DNA of 64,000 nucleotides from Albula goreensis (GCA_022829145.1 CM040763.1:6546641-6610640), one strand, 5' to 3'; shown: positions 35,171-47,490, counted from the stretch's first letter. Numbers and translations: made by a program. Notes: generated by a model from the sequence alone, not told the origin.

Positions 35171-37840
35171 TTGTGCAAAGTGTTGTATATTGCCTCTTTA
35201 ACAAGAATGGTGAAGCTAAGGCCGTGATGTGTTTCCTGGTTCTCTGTTCTACTCATTACAGTGAGGGGAGGTGATCAGGTAGGGAGCTGTCAGCAAAATG
35301 ACTGATTTGAAGCAAGCACATCTAAAAAAAACTCAGCCCCAGGTATGTAGATAGAGTAACTGAGGCCTGTGACAAGGGTGAATCGGCTCAGATAAACAGA
35401 TCACTTAAAAGGGGAATTGCACCACTATAAGAAAATGACACAAGCATAAAATCAATGTGCTCAAGTGCTTGTACAGATGACCAGCCACAGAAGAGCGTGC
35501 TGCGACATCTCTGCTAGAAAAATAAGATTTAAGAGAGTGCAAGGCAAACATTTATTGCCTGTAACATCCAGCCAGCAAACGGGATTATCCTTGACGATAT
35601 GAAAATAAACATTTAAAACACTGAAGCATAAGCATGAAAGAGTTAGATTTATGGCTATAAAAGATGTTTCATCAAACATTTCAAGATACAACTCTACCCT
35701 ATTTTTCATTTGCCCAAATAGAGATAATAGGTAGGCATACTGTATCTCCAAAGCCCATATCTATTAATGGTAATAAGGCTAATAGGTGGGTACACAATAC
35801 ATCACCATGAGCTTATGTGGGTATACACTGTATAAATGTATACACCTTTGACTACACCACTGTTTAACACTTTAAACACATTTTTGTTTAAATGTCAGAG
35901 CCAATAAACATAATGTTCAGTGAGTCAGGGGCATTAACGTAACCATTAACATGTATTTTCTAAAAGCATGCTCCGTAGGCATGTTTCACTCATTTTTCTC
36001 AGATATAATATAGCTCCTGGGATGGGGAGAATCAAATACACTGGGAGTTGTGCAGTGGTGTAGGAGCTGCATCTGAAAGCAGGCTACAGAGCTCCTGGTG
36101 AATCAGCTGATATGGGCCTGCATGCTTGGTTAGCGCTATCTATAACATCTGGCTCGTTCTGTTGCTTTGGGAAAAATCCCATTCCGCCTCACAGCTTTCT
36201 CACTCCCACACAAGCATGGCCCTTAAATTTGCCAAAACCAACCCCCTCATCCCCCTACCCTCACACTCCAACCCCCCACACACCCCCCCCCTCCCCACAC
36301 ACACACACACGCACACACACATTTAGAGCATCTGAAAAGAACCAGGTCAGAGGTAATCAGCGAAAAATCATTTTCATTCTATTTTTTGCTCTCTTGTCCG
36401 GTTCTTTTGTTGACATACTTATGTCTGATTAATTCACAGAAAAAAGCTAAGTAATTGGCCCACACAATCCAGAAAAAGTCATTCTGATGTTAGACAGAAT
36501 GTGTGCTTGCTGTTTTCCTCAGCTGAAGTGTTCCCACAGCGACAAACACAGATAAACAACTCAAGGCAGCGTATCACAGGGACTGACAGACTGACAGCTG
36601 ACACTGAAAGCAGAGGAAACTCGTCAGTCTCTTAATATTGTTTCATTTAAAATGTAAAATGCACATTTGAGATCTCAAAACTACTGCGTAAACAAAATTA
36701 CATCCCTTTTTAGAATAAGCCTAAAGGATCTCTCACCAAATGTGTCTCGGGGGCAAAAGACTAGCATCATTAGCATCTTGTTTATGGACTCCTCGGCACC
36801 TAATTAGCATATGTGTGTAATTTTTGCTTTTCTCATGACATACACATGATAAAAAATATACTGCATGTAATACACATTGCAATAACATGCACACTTGTTA
36901 TATTAAATTCATGTGCATGCATTTCTTTTGAAAAATGTTCAATTCAATTTATGTTACTGTGAAGTTGCGGCCCATCAGTAAATTTTTACCATTGTTAATT
37001 ACCATTGTTAATCGTACCTGGTTAGGAAATGGGAACATCTGACTGAATAAGTCAGGTGTAATTGGCTGTGCAGCCTATACAAGTGGCAGCCGATAAGGAG
37101 GGATGGGACTGGAAGGATTGCCACTCCAATGTGCTTGTGCTTTTAAAATAAATTATTGATTTCACCAAGCTGATTTTACTCTGTCGTTTTTAAGCTTTCT
37201 TTCAGTTCCATTTCGGTTACGCATCTGATGCTATATCAGGCAACACTGAGCAAGCGGTCGGTCGCGTGTACTTGCTCTTTCATATCTTAAGCTCAGGGCG
37301 CTTAAGAAACACTGAGATAAGTTGCCCATACTCAAGTTTTTCTCTCAGTGGTGAGCTAAACAAAAAGAAACTTATTTTTATTCGAATCTACTTTTGTTTT
37401 CATTTGACATCATTGCCAGTCAGCTGAAACCTTCCAATATATCAATGCATTAGATTAATTAGTTAAAATGTGAATGCAGAACTATTTGTTTACTGACTGC
37501 AGCTGTGTTCCGTTGCTCCTACAGCAACATCCACAAAAAAAAACCCCTTTGGCCCAACCAACCTGAGGGCGAAAAGAGCAAAGTAAGCATCAGACACAGT
37601 CAAAACAAAAAAGCACACGAAAACTAAAATGGCCTGCACTCAAAATCATTAATCATAAATTCCATTACATTTGGAACAATGGAAAATGGGAAGCTGAACA
37701 GTATAGTTTTTTCCCCATCAGGTAGGAGAAAAGGTAGAACAGTGTATATGTGGCTGCTATAAACTAACCACAACCTACTTTTGTTTTCCTAAGAAAAACT
37801 TTTCTGAAAGACAGCTCCAAAATTGATGTTATTTAGAATT
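35171..37840. other. Intergenic sequence, no gene seen
   Basis: AT-rich, with a C/CA-rich patch at about 36240-36325. Balanced stretches at 36470-36610 and 36990-37330 could be conserved elements. No supported coding frame. Confidence 0.4.
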
Positions 37841-37842
37841 AC

Positions 37843-37844
<2 letters not shown>

Positions 37845-37874
<30 letters not shown>
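37845..37874. repeat. (TG)15 microsatellite
   Basis: Uninterrupted TG dinucleotide tract. Confidence 0.97.
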
Positions 37875-37875
<1 letters not shown>

Positions 37876-38200
37876 ATATACCACAGAAAATCAAACGAGA
37901 CATCTGCAATTTAAATCAAGACAGACTGCCACAAATCACAAATACATGGGGTAATTTACAGAGCGTGAAACAACATGGAGAATTCAAGTCTAAAACACTT
38001 CATTCATGTTTGAAATGGTGGGGGAAAAAATCAGAGCAGAGAAGACGAATAACACCTCGCTTGATGTGATGAGTAACACCTGTAACACCTGTGTTTAAAC
38101 CCCAGCAGAACAAAAGCCAAGGAGAGAGAGCCCATTAGTCACGTACTTCTACTGCATTTCATTACTGATGTTCCAATGATTCACAACAAAAGATTTAGCA

Positions 38201-38265
38201 CTCTCTCCCCCTTCTCTCTCTCTTTCTATTCTCTCTCACTCTCTCTCTCTCTCTCTCTCACCTCT
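38201..38265. repeat. CT-rich microsatellite
   Basis: Interrupted (CT)n tract, pure from about 38240 to 38259. Confidence 0.95.
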
Positions 38266-38519
38266 GAGAAATCAGTTTCAGCACTTGATTCAATGAGGAC
38301 CATCAAAGCCATGCGAAGTGCAGTCCTTGGGCATAAAGAGTTGCATTGCAGGAATCATGAGTCAGGACCAGAAATATCAAAATTTGAATAATGAGTAGCT
38401 AGCAAAGTTTGTGGGTTTTAGGCATGCTAGCCTCACTGACATTAGCTTTAGTTGATGCTAAAAGCTTGAGTTTTCAGTCGTCGGTATAGTATGGGGATGA
38501 ATTCAGCTGTACCTGGTAA

Positions 38520-39110
38520 CCGTAGCGATGGTGCCACAGAGGCACCCAGAGCTGACAGAGTGGAGTTCATCAGTGACATCAGTGAAGGGAGGGGGCCATC
38601 CCCCCGATGCGGCCTGGCAGTCAGCCTTTAACCTGGGCCACCGCAAGAGCCGCAGGACCCCTGGCTCCATCACAGCTCCACCAACGCCGCTATCGCTACC
38701 GCTACCACTTCAGCCCCCGGGGGTGGCAGCCCGGCCGCTTCCTCGGTCGCGTTTCTGATTGCGGCCTATTTATTTCAGCCCTCGACGTAGCGGCAATTGA
38801 TCAGCCCAGGGTCGGGGGCGAAAATAGAAATGAGCGTGTTTGTCTAACGGGTCGGGACAGTGCCATTAATCTACCCGGCGGAGGAGTACGCGCCTGGCAT
38901 CGTAATGGGCTTCTCCAGGGCCCATGCCCGCATGGTGCCGCCGCCTGGCCCTTATTCCCGAACCCTGCGCGCGGGCTTGGGGGAGGGTGGGCACTCACAA
39001 AGCAGGGGGGTCAGGTAATGGCATGGCAAGCTTACAAGGTCAATATTTTAGTTCAGCTGGATAGTGCTAATTAAATTATCGCCTCGCTCTCCAGAATCAC
39101 AGATAAGAGG
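38520..39110. promoter_or_regulatory. GC-rich candidate conserved element
   Basis: The most GC-rich non-coding island of the interval. It has CpG-dense sequence followed by an AT-rich end with GTGCTAATTAAATTATCGCC and CACAGATAAGAGGC (GATA-like). ORFs of 76 and 155 codons cross it in different frames without domain features. It sits about 300 bases left of the large minisatellite. It could be an enhancer or an unannotated CpG-island promoter. Confidence 0.4.
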
Positions 39111-39415
39111 CAAAAAAAAAAAAACCCTGAGATTCCTGCCACGCCATATGTCAATTAGTGGTGTAAGGTGAAATGTAGCACAGCGTGTTAATTAGTGAAA
39201 AAAGCCTGCCGATCTGGAAAGATTTCAATATGCTTTTTTTGCCCCAAAACAATGATGTACTGCAGGTGACTGGGAGGATGGAAAAATATCTCAAAGGTTC
39301 AGTGACAGCCGAGATTGAGATGTTTTAAGGATGTTATTTTTCAGTTTACATCTTTCACCATTAACTGACATTTTTTATTTTTATATTTTATATCTTTGGC
39401 TGCTGGATGAGTCAT

Positions 39416-42048
39416 CCTGTTAAGGCACTGATCCAGTGTGTTTATGGACCCCATGGTCTGGTATTATCCTGTTAAGGCACTGTTCCAGTGTGTGGATGGG
39501 CCCCATGGTCTGGTATTATCCTGTTAAGACACTGCTCCAGTGTGTGGATGGGCCCCATGGTCTGGTATTATCCTGTTAAGACACTGCTCCAGTGTGTGGA
39601 TGGGCCCCATGGTCTGGTATTATCCTGTTAATGCACTGTTCCAGTGTGTGGATGGGCCCCATGGTCTGGTATCACCCTGTTAAGACACTGCTCCAGTGTG
39701 TGGATGGGCCCCATGGTCTGGTATCACCCTGTTAAGACACTGCTCCAGTGTGTGGATGGGCCCCATGGTCTGGTATCACCCTGTTAAGACACTGCTCCAG
39801 TGTGTGGATGGGCCCCATGGTCTGGTATCATCCTGTTAAGACACTGTTCCAGTGTGTGGATGGGCCCCATGGTCTGGTATCACCCTGTTAAGACACTGTT
39901 CCAGTGTGTGGATGGGCCCCATGGTCTGGTATCACCCTGTTAAGACACTGTTCCAGTGTGTGGATGGGCCCCATGGTCTGGTATCATCCTGTTAAGACAC
40001 TGTTCCAGTGTGTTTATGGGCCCCATGGTCTGGTATCACCCTGTTAAGACACTGTTCCAGTGTGTGGATGAGCCCCATGGTCTGGTATCACCCTGTTAAG
40101 ACACTATTCCAGTGTGTGGATGGGCCCCATGGTCTGGTATCATCCTGTTAAGACACTGTTCCAGTGTGTGGATGGGCCCCATGGTCTGGTATCACCCTGT
40201 TAAGACACTGCTCCAGTGTGTGGATGGGCCCCATGGTCTGGTATCACCCTGTTAAGACACTGTTCCAGTGTGTGGATGGGCCCCATGGTCTGGTATCATC
40301 CTGTTAAGACACTGTTCCAGTGTGTGGATGGGCCCCATGGTCTGGTATCACCCTGTTAAGACACTGTTCCAGTGTGTGGATGGGCCCCATGGTCTGGTAT
40401 CACCCTGTTAAGACACTGCTCCAGTGTGTGGATGGGCCCCATGGTCTGGTATCACCCTGTTAAGACACTGCTCCAGTGTGGATGGGCCCCATGGTCTGGT
40501 ATCACCCTGTTAAGACACTGTTCCAGTGTGTGGATGGGCCCCATGGTCTGGTATCACCCTGTTAAGACACTGTTCCAGTGTGTGGATGGGCCCCATGGTC
40601 TGGTATCATCCTGTTAAGACACTGTTCCAGTGTGTGGATGGGCCCCATGGTCTGGTATCACCCTGTTAAGACACTGCTCCAGTGTGTGGATGGGCCCCAT
40701 GGTCTGGTATCACCCTGTTAAGACACTGTTCCAGTGTGTGGATGGGCCCCATGGTCTGGTATCATCCTGTTAAGACACTGTTCCAGTGTGTGGATGGGCC
40801 CCATGGTCTGGTATCACCCTGTTAAGACACTGTTCCAGTGTGTGGATGGGCCCCATGGTCTGGTATCACCCTGTTAAGACACTGCTCCAGTGTGTGGATG
40901 GGCCCCATGGTCTGGTATCACCCTGTTAAGACACTGCTCCAGTGTGTGGATGGGCCCCATGGTCTGGTATCACCCTGTTAAGACACTGCTCCAGTGTGTG
41001 GATGGGCCCCATGGTCTGGTATCATCCTGTTAAGACACTGTTCCAGTGTGTGGATGGGCCCCATGGTCTGGTATCATCCTGTTAAGACACTGTTCCAGTG
41101 TGTGGATGGGCCCCATGGTCTGGTATCACCCTGTTAAGACACTGCTCCAGTGTGTGGATGGGCCCCATGGTCTGGTATCATCCTGTTAAGACACTGTTCC
41201 AGTGTGTTTATGGGCCCCATGGTCTGGTATCACCCTGTTAAGACACTGTTCCAGTGTGTGGATGGGCCCCATGGTCTGGTATCACCCTGTTAAGACACTG
41301 TTCCAGTGTGTGGATGGGCCCCATGGTCTGGTATCATCCTGTTAAGACACTGTTCCAGTGTGTGGATGGGCCCCATGGTCTGGTATCACCCTGTTAAGAC
41401 ACTGCTCCAGTGTGTGGATGGGCCCCATGGTCTGGTATCACCCTGTTAAGACACTGTTCCAGTGTGTGGATGGGCCCCATGGTCTGGTATCATCCTGTTA
41501 AGACACTGTTCCAGTGTGTGGATGGGCCCCATGGTCTGGTATCATCCTGTTAAGACACTGTTCCAGTGTGTGGATGGGCCCCATGGCCTGGTATCACCCT
41601 GTTAAGACACTGTTCCAGTGTGTGGATGGGCCCCATGGTCTGGTATCATCCTGTTAAGACACTGTTCCAGTGTGTGGATGGGCCCCATGGTCTGGTATCA
41701 TCCTGTTAAGACACTGTTCCAGTGTGTGGATGGGCCCCATGGTCTGGTATCAGCCTGTTAAGACACTGTTCCAGTGTGTGGATGGGCCCCATGGTCTGGT
41801 ATCATCCTGTTAAGACACTGTTCCAGTGTGTGGATGGGCCCCACAGTTTGTGTCCTGTTAAGACACTGTTCCAGTGTGTGGATGGCCCCCACAGTTTGTG
41901 TCCTGTTAAGGCACTGTTCCAGTGTGTGGATGGGCCCCACAGTTTGTGTCCTGTTAAGACACTGTTCCAGTGTGTGGATGGCCCCCACAGTTTGTGTCCT
42001 GTTAAGGCACTGTTCCAGTGTGTGGATGGCCCCATGGTCTGGTATCAT
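39416..42048. repeat. Minisatellite, 52-bp unit, 51 copies
   Basis: Units start with CCTGTTAAGACACTG at 39416 and every 52 bases after that. Unit 21 (40456) is 50 bp, units 47-50 (41806-41997) are a 48-bp variant ending CACAGTTTGTGT, and unit 51 (41998-42048) returns to the main-type end. Most units carry GGGCCC and CCATGG palindromes, and ACACTG-TTC-CAGTGT, a six-pair stem with a three-base loop. The commonest substitution (CTCC/TTCC) falls in that loop. Other variable sites are the unit ends TATCAC, TATCAT and TATTAT. The first units and the 48-bp block are the most diverged. ORFs through it are incidental. Confidence 0.98.
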
Positions 42049-45000
42049 AACTGGACTGTGCTAATGCAGACTGTGGCCCATACCCCTATGGGGTAGCACA
42101 TAACTGGTTGTGTGGAAAGTCACCAGGGATTTCCATGTCTTCAAGTTCCCTACTCTGATTAACGCAGTGGATTATGGGGCTTAAAAGACACAGCAGCTGA
42201 CATCACATGTTTCAGAGAATGTGTGCTTATCTGTGCCCACCTGAATCAACAGTAGAGGTGTGGCCACTCCACACTGTGTGAGAAAGGGGAAAACGCATAC
42301 AACAAAACACATCCCTTTCGCTAATACCGCCACTGTGCATATTGAATTCTTGTACTCGTCAATTATTTTAAAAATATATATTTTGGTTTTGACCTTTCAT
42401 TTCAGTTTTGACATTTTTATACTTGATCTGACACGTGTCACATCAGGAGAGCTCCAGCTGGAGGAAAAATGCAGTTTCATCTCGGGTACGGTCGCGCTTT
42501 TGCTCATGCCTTTGCCTGGAAACTGACTGGCATTTCCAAGAGAGAAGAGATACAAGCTACACAGGCCTCTTTATAGATAATATTAAGATCAAAGACCCCT
42601 TATAAGTGAAGCTGATCATTCAGAAAAAAATCCTTTTACTCTATACAGCAGGGGAGGATTGTGGAAATATAACCATAAAAAAGAAAGGTTTTAATTTGTG
42701 TGGTTACCATTTACTGTAAACTGATTTACACCAAACAAATTAATTGCATACACCTTCACACAATTCGGTCTGACAGCCATATTTTCATGGCACTGACTGT
42801 AATATATGATTGACTGACCTGTCTCTTTTGATAAATACTCTGTGACGTATAGACCACTTGATTTACCACAATGACATGAGTTTGGCCCATAAATTCTTAT
42901 TAGAATGGGAGTTCCATACTGTGTAGAGGAGCCAAAGCCACTGTATTTGCTAAAACAGGCCGCATTCTGTTGCAGAAGAATTCCATGCCAGCAAGCAGTG
43001 TGACATGCATTCAATGGCTGCCTTTGTACAGTTTTGGGGGTAGAGTTTATTTTGGGCAAAAATATTTCTGTCTGCACACATGACAGGCTTAGTTTCATTG
43101 TTTTTATTGGTTAGTCATTGCACCATAACCGAGGGCTCTGGAATTTATTAAAGTGACAAGGCTGGTTTTTAAACATGAAAAACATCCGTGGCTCTCTCTG
43201 AATAGGTAGATATATAAACAGACAGACAGGCAAATTCCATAACACTAACATGATGCTTTACTAAAAATTCAGAAATAAATTACAGGACAAATGATATAAC
43301 TAATAAACCGAAATGCATTATGATAGTGATATGGAATTGGTCATAAACCATAAGACAGTGTCATGATTGGCTATGACGGGTGTCATGTCATGCTTATGAC
43401 ATCATAATGCATGCTTTATGATGCATGGTTCAGAGTACAGTTACCAATTGTTGAAAGGAGGCTTCATGAACACCCAGGAGGGGAGGAGCTACTCTCAGCT
43501 GTCAACAAATGGCCACTCTGAACCTATCAAAAATGCCCTCATTACTGCAGCCGATTAAGCCATTCTTGCATTCTCGTTTACTTGTTTGACGTAATCATTC
43601 ATGGCCCAAGAATGATTTACTCAAGAAGGCAAGTAACCGATATTGTGGGTCTTCCTGTTTTTGGTCGAATGAAACTTCACTCCCACTTCACATCACCAGC
43701 TGAAAGAAGTCAGTGATTGAGGGCTAATTGTAGCTCCACCCCTTACAGATGAAGTTTTAACATCATGACACACAGCCCCATAACTATGCTTTATTTCTGT
43801 GGCAGATGCCCATGGCGAAACAATCTCAACGCAACATACGCTTTATAGCTCTTGACCATTTACACAATTGGTTTTTTACAAAGCAATTCAGGTTGAGTAG
43901 CCCACATTGCTTAAGGCCACTTCAGCAGCCTGCTCCCCAACTGGGAATTCGAGAGCACGTTCTCATGAAGGTGGTTTCCCATTCCAGTGCACGGCTGTCA
44001 ATCAGAGAGTGACTCCTCCAATCAGGGAGAATGTTATGTTTCAAGTGACGCAAGGCGAAACTGCAGTCGAGTTTATTTCAGTGGCGCAGCCCACACAATT
44101 TATTTGTACAATAACCGTTAGCTTAATTGCTGAAGCAGTTAAAAGAAAAGTAAACTAAAACGATATACCTGTCTGTATCTATAAACCATACGCACCCAAA
44201 GGCTGTGCACCAGGGCCATGACGCTTTCACTTCGATCTTACATTCTCCCCAAATAAATTCTGTGCAATACTGTTCAATGAAAAGCCAATGGCAAAAAAGC
44301 ATCTTGAAAAACAAATAACGATACGATACTGAATATTTTATGCACGACTACTGTCATTACTTTCATTTGCCTACAATTAAATGGGCTTTGGTTCCACTGA
44401 CCTGTATGTGCCGATTTTCACAGAAATGTGGTTTTCTTAACGCGTGTTTGCAGTCAGTAGCACCGTATGAGGATGACCCTCGGACTGAACTCGAACAGAG
44501 GGACTGTGTTTTCATGAACAATTGAAAGTAAATGAGAAAATGACAAAATCACACCTTGGTCTTCCCCTCGGAATCCAAACAGGGCTGTGTGAACTGTGTC
44601 TGCGGCCAAGCGCTGCATCGAAGGCGCGAGATTACATTCATTCACCCAACAGTGCTCCAAATCTAATTAATATTTTAATAGCTGCGACTTAGGTGTGCGC
44701 CAGACATATATCAAGGTTTCATTAAACTATACTTTGTAAGACTTGTGTTCAGCTTTCAGTTTACGATGGTACATAAGGAAGACTATGTTTTCATTGGCTA
44801 GTGAAATTTACGTTACTTATCCTATGAAAAATACCCAATTTGAAACATATGGCTTTTATTCACAGCAGTCCGTACAGACTTTGCTATTTCTAATTTACAG
44901 ATTAAAGCCGGGGAGAATTTCGTTGAGAATGAGTTGCAAAGTAAAACCAGCTTTCTTCAGACAAATACACCTTCAGCAATGACGGACAAATATGAATCTC

Positions 45001-45070
45001 TAACTCCGCTGATGGTAAGAGGATAGTAAGAACTGCCAGTACGAAGGAACTTCCCTACTAACGTGGCAAC
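42049..45070. other. Intergenic sequence upstream of SMIM30
   Basis: No gene is supported. The 135-codon minus ORF at 42691-43098 has no recognisable domain. A repeat-like patch at 43345-43440 is listed separately. Part of 44.3-45.1 kb could hold an upstream non-coding exon of SMIM30, but I could not identify one. Confidence 0.4.
43345..43440. repeat. Palindromic TCATGA/CATAAT-rich repeat patch
   Basis: Rich in self-complementary phrases (GTCATGTCATGCTTATGACA, CATAATGCATGCTTTATGAT). It looks like a fragment of a dispersed palindromic repeat. The boundaries are uncertain. Confidence 0.35.
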
Positions 45071-45074
45071 ACGA

Positions 45075-45162
45075 ATGCAACAGTGCAATTGGCCCTGAGA
45101 ATGAAATACGGCCCAATCACCTGACTTACCGTCGATGACATCACCCTCTGAGACAACACAAC
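45075..45162 (+). promoter_or_regulatory. SMIM30: Probable SMIM30 5'UTR/proximal promoter
   Basis: Immediately before the start codon lie an inverted CCAAT box (CAATTGG, about 45086), a direct CCCAATCA (about 45113) and a CRE-like TGACATCA (about 45136), with no TATA box. This arrangement resembles a housekeeping-type promoter. The transcription start is not determinable here, and an upstream non-coding exon cannot be excluded. Confidence 0.35.
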
Positions 45163-45351
45163 ATGGCTTCCTACACCAAGTTCTCCAGTGTTTTCGCTGT
45201 GCTCTTGTCGCTATTTCTTTATGGTATACCGCCCGCTGAGGCATATGATGGCGGGGATGCGGTTGCTCTCCTTTTCGGAATGGCTATCACGGTCGTTGGC
45301 TTCTGTGCGTGCCTAGGCTGGTACGCACGAAGGACAAATGGACAGCTCTGA
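45163..45351 (+). CDS. SMIM30: SMIM30, small integral membrane protein 30
   Basis: A 62-residue microprotein. Residues 8-27 form a hydrophobic N-terminal segment ending PPAEA, a typical signal-peptidase site. The mature part has a second hydrophobic segment (about 33-53, DAVALLFGMAITVVGFCACL) and a short basic tail YARRTNGQL. The pattern EA-x-x-GDA-x-ALL-G ... CACLG-x-YAR-x-NGQ matches what I recall of mammalian SMIM30, a conserved peptide first catalogued in human as LINC00998 and reported on ER/secretory membranes with links to SRC-family kinase signalling. Its position between PPP1R3A and GPR85 on the same strand supports orthology. The coding region is in one exon. It is an example of a real gene short enough to be missed by length cut-offs. 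Confidence 0.9.
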   Translation: MASYTKFSSVFAVLLSLFLYGIPPAEAYDGGDAVALLFGMAITVVGFCACLGWYARRTNGQL

Positions 45352-45846
45352 GACACGGACCACAGCGTCTGGTAAACAGGCCTGCTGTGTCTAACCAGAT
45401 ATGTGTGTTACTGAAGTCTCGAGCTTTATCATAGACTGGTGAAGCATCAATGCTAAATGAAGAACAAAGACTCTTTGCTGTTTTCCACGAGAGGAGATGC
45501 AAAACTGTTTTGCGCCGCAGAGTCGGCGCTTTGTGAAAGGGGCGACACGGAAAAACCAGGAAGAAGTTAATACAGGAAGCGCCACCAACAGTGAAAAGGG
45601 CAAGATGGTTGAGAACGATTGTTACGCAGGAGGCCAAGATCAGCAATGACCATGACAAAATAACGAAAAGGTTTTGGGGGTATCGTGAAGACATTGTACT
45701 TGTCTGTTGTCTTCCGATGTAATGATGCACCGTAATTTGGTCAATACCTGTGTTTTCCTTAATGTTGACAAGTGCTCGGACTTTGCTGCCACTCAGTACA
45801 GTGGGCGTCTCTCAAATGGTTAGCTTTGAAATACAATACCAATAAA
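45352..45846 (+). other. SMIM30: SMIM30 3'UTR with polyadenylation signal
   Basis: Non-coding sequence follows the stop, with a canonical AATAAA at 45841-45846. A 147-codon minus-strand ORF (45287-45730) overlaps it but has no domain content. Confidence 0.6.
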
Positions 45847-47490
45847 AGTCAGTAAATTGTACTCGATTTTATTTGCACCTTAACAATGAAGATAACGACT
45901 GGCTCAAACGACTGTGTTCTCTATAATCATGGGCGTGATTGATGCCACAGTCATGGCGAAAGTCAGAGGGATCCCAGCTTCTGCAACTGGACCGATGCTA
46001 ACTCCTCACATGACAGAATTCCATTATACATTTATACCACGATTATAGTAACTAATTCTATACTGTGTATCTGCCTTTTTGTTTACTCACCTGTTAAGTG
46101 AATTGTACACTGGTCACCTGATGTTACAGTAAAATCCACATTCTTCTGACTGTTAAATGTTTCACTTGATTGTGTTGTCATGTAGAGCAAGTACTTTTAC
46201 TGAAGGAGGGAAGATATGTCACTATTTTTTTAAGGCAATTTGTTTGGTGGTGGACGGGGTGGGCAAGCACAAATCACTTTCCCTTTCATGCATTTTAGTG
46301 AAGTCCACTGTGATGTAATAGAGCAAGGGTTCTCAGCCTATGTGCTGGAGTGCTGCAGGTTTTGTGGGTTTTTAAGTTTTTACTTAAAATCAGCAAATAG
46401 CGTAAAACGGAAATCAGTGGAGCGAGTTAAGTGTGACAGGTTAGGCTGAAATAATGATGAGTAACCTCAGAAAGCCATCATACCCCATGACCCTCCAGGC
46501 CTGGGACTGAGAGGCCTTGCTTTAGAGATCTTAATTCCTGCATACAGGGTGAATGACGGCTGTAATTCCACACTTTCATCATGGCTTCATCAACAAGGCA
46601 AATCTTAATGTTCCAGAAGCACCCTGGACAAGACTTGTGACTTTTCCCCAGTGTGAAATAATTCATTAACTATTCTAAAGTGTTGACATTTTGTGTTGGT
46701 CCAGAAAATAAATGGGTGGAAATGGAGATTGCATTGGTTGGCTGAGTCATTCTCTAATAGAATGTTGAAATTTGAACAGCTTCCAGTTTGCTACATCACA
46801 AACATCCCTGAGGTTGATATTGTATACACAACAATGGACTTTGGGTGAAGGATGGGAGCATGGAAGCAGGTTCTTGATTGGTTGTTGTTTTAAAAACTAG
46901 GATTAAGGAGTTAGTCTGCTGATCTGAGTAAATGTTGAATATTGATCTTCTGAAATCGAATTGAATAAATGTCTGTTGCTTCAAAGGGTCAGAAATGTAT
47001 GTAATCTCTTAGCCCTTGTCTTTGAACATTGGCTTTGTTTATCTTCCCAGTTGAGATTTACAAAGTGTAATATAAAAGTACACACTTTAATGTATTTTAT
47101 TGCAAATCTGCTACTGTCTATTTGTAATTATTTGTTGTGGGGCAAAGGTGAAAACTAGACCATTATGTATGTGTTAGAGTGCATCTATTATTAATTCACT
47201 ATAGTTGTTGCAGTTCCTCTATTAAGTCTACTTTCATCTTTACAAAATTAAAATAGCAGTCATGAAAACAAAACCACGCACAACAGTGCAGTCTTGCCGC
47301 CCTATGTAACTTATTTTTTTTCCAAACACTAATAGCTGTTGACCACTTTATCTTGGGAGAAATGAACGCATCATCTACTACAGCACTGATAGGAACAGTA
47401 AGGACCACATGATATTTCACCAGACATTCGGAACCCGTGGATATTTCCACACCTGTATCTACTAGTGATTATTTTCTGCATTGGAGGCCA
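45847..47490. other. Intergenic sequence between SMIM30 and GPR85
   Basis: AT-rich, with no gene recognised apart from the repeat fragment at 46322-46526. Confidence 0.5.
46322..46526. mobile_element. Decayed non-autonomous repeat with inverted ends
   Basis: Opens GCAAGGGTTCTCAGCCTATG and closes CCTCCAGGCCTGGGACTGAG...GGCCTTGCTTTAGAG. The ends are imperfect inverted copies (AGCAAGGGTTCTCAG versus CTGAGAGGCCTTGCT). I know very similar 'gene-desert' repeats in teleosts with GGTTCTCAA ends. It is non-coding. Confidence 0.5.

Noticed and set aside
39416-42048. CRISPR-like appearance of regularly spaced repeats
   Set aside because: Units are contiguous without unique spacers, the genome is vertebrate, and no cas genes exist. 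It is a minisatellite.
41722-42096. Repeat ORFs on both strands over the 48-bp part of the large minisatellite
   Set aside because: The 48-bp period is a multiple of three, so any stop-free unit extends indefinitely. Frames are open on both strands and no gene structure surrounds them.
42691-43098. 135-codon minus-strand ORF
   Set aside because: No recognisable features, and isolated in AT-rich intergenic DNA.
45287-45730. 147-codon minus-strand ORF overlapping the SMIM30 3' end
   Set aside because: Shadow of the SMIM30 exon and its 3'UTR, with no supporting architecture.
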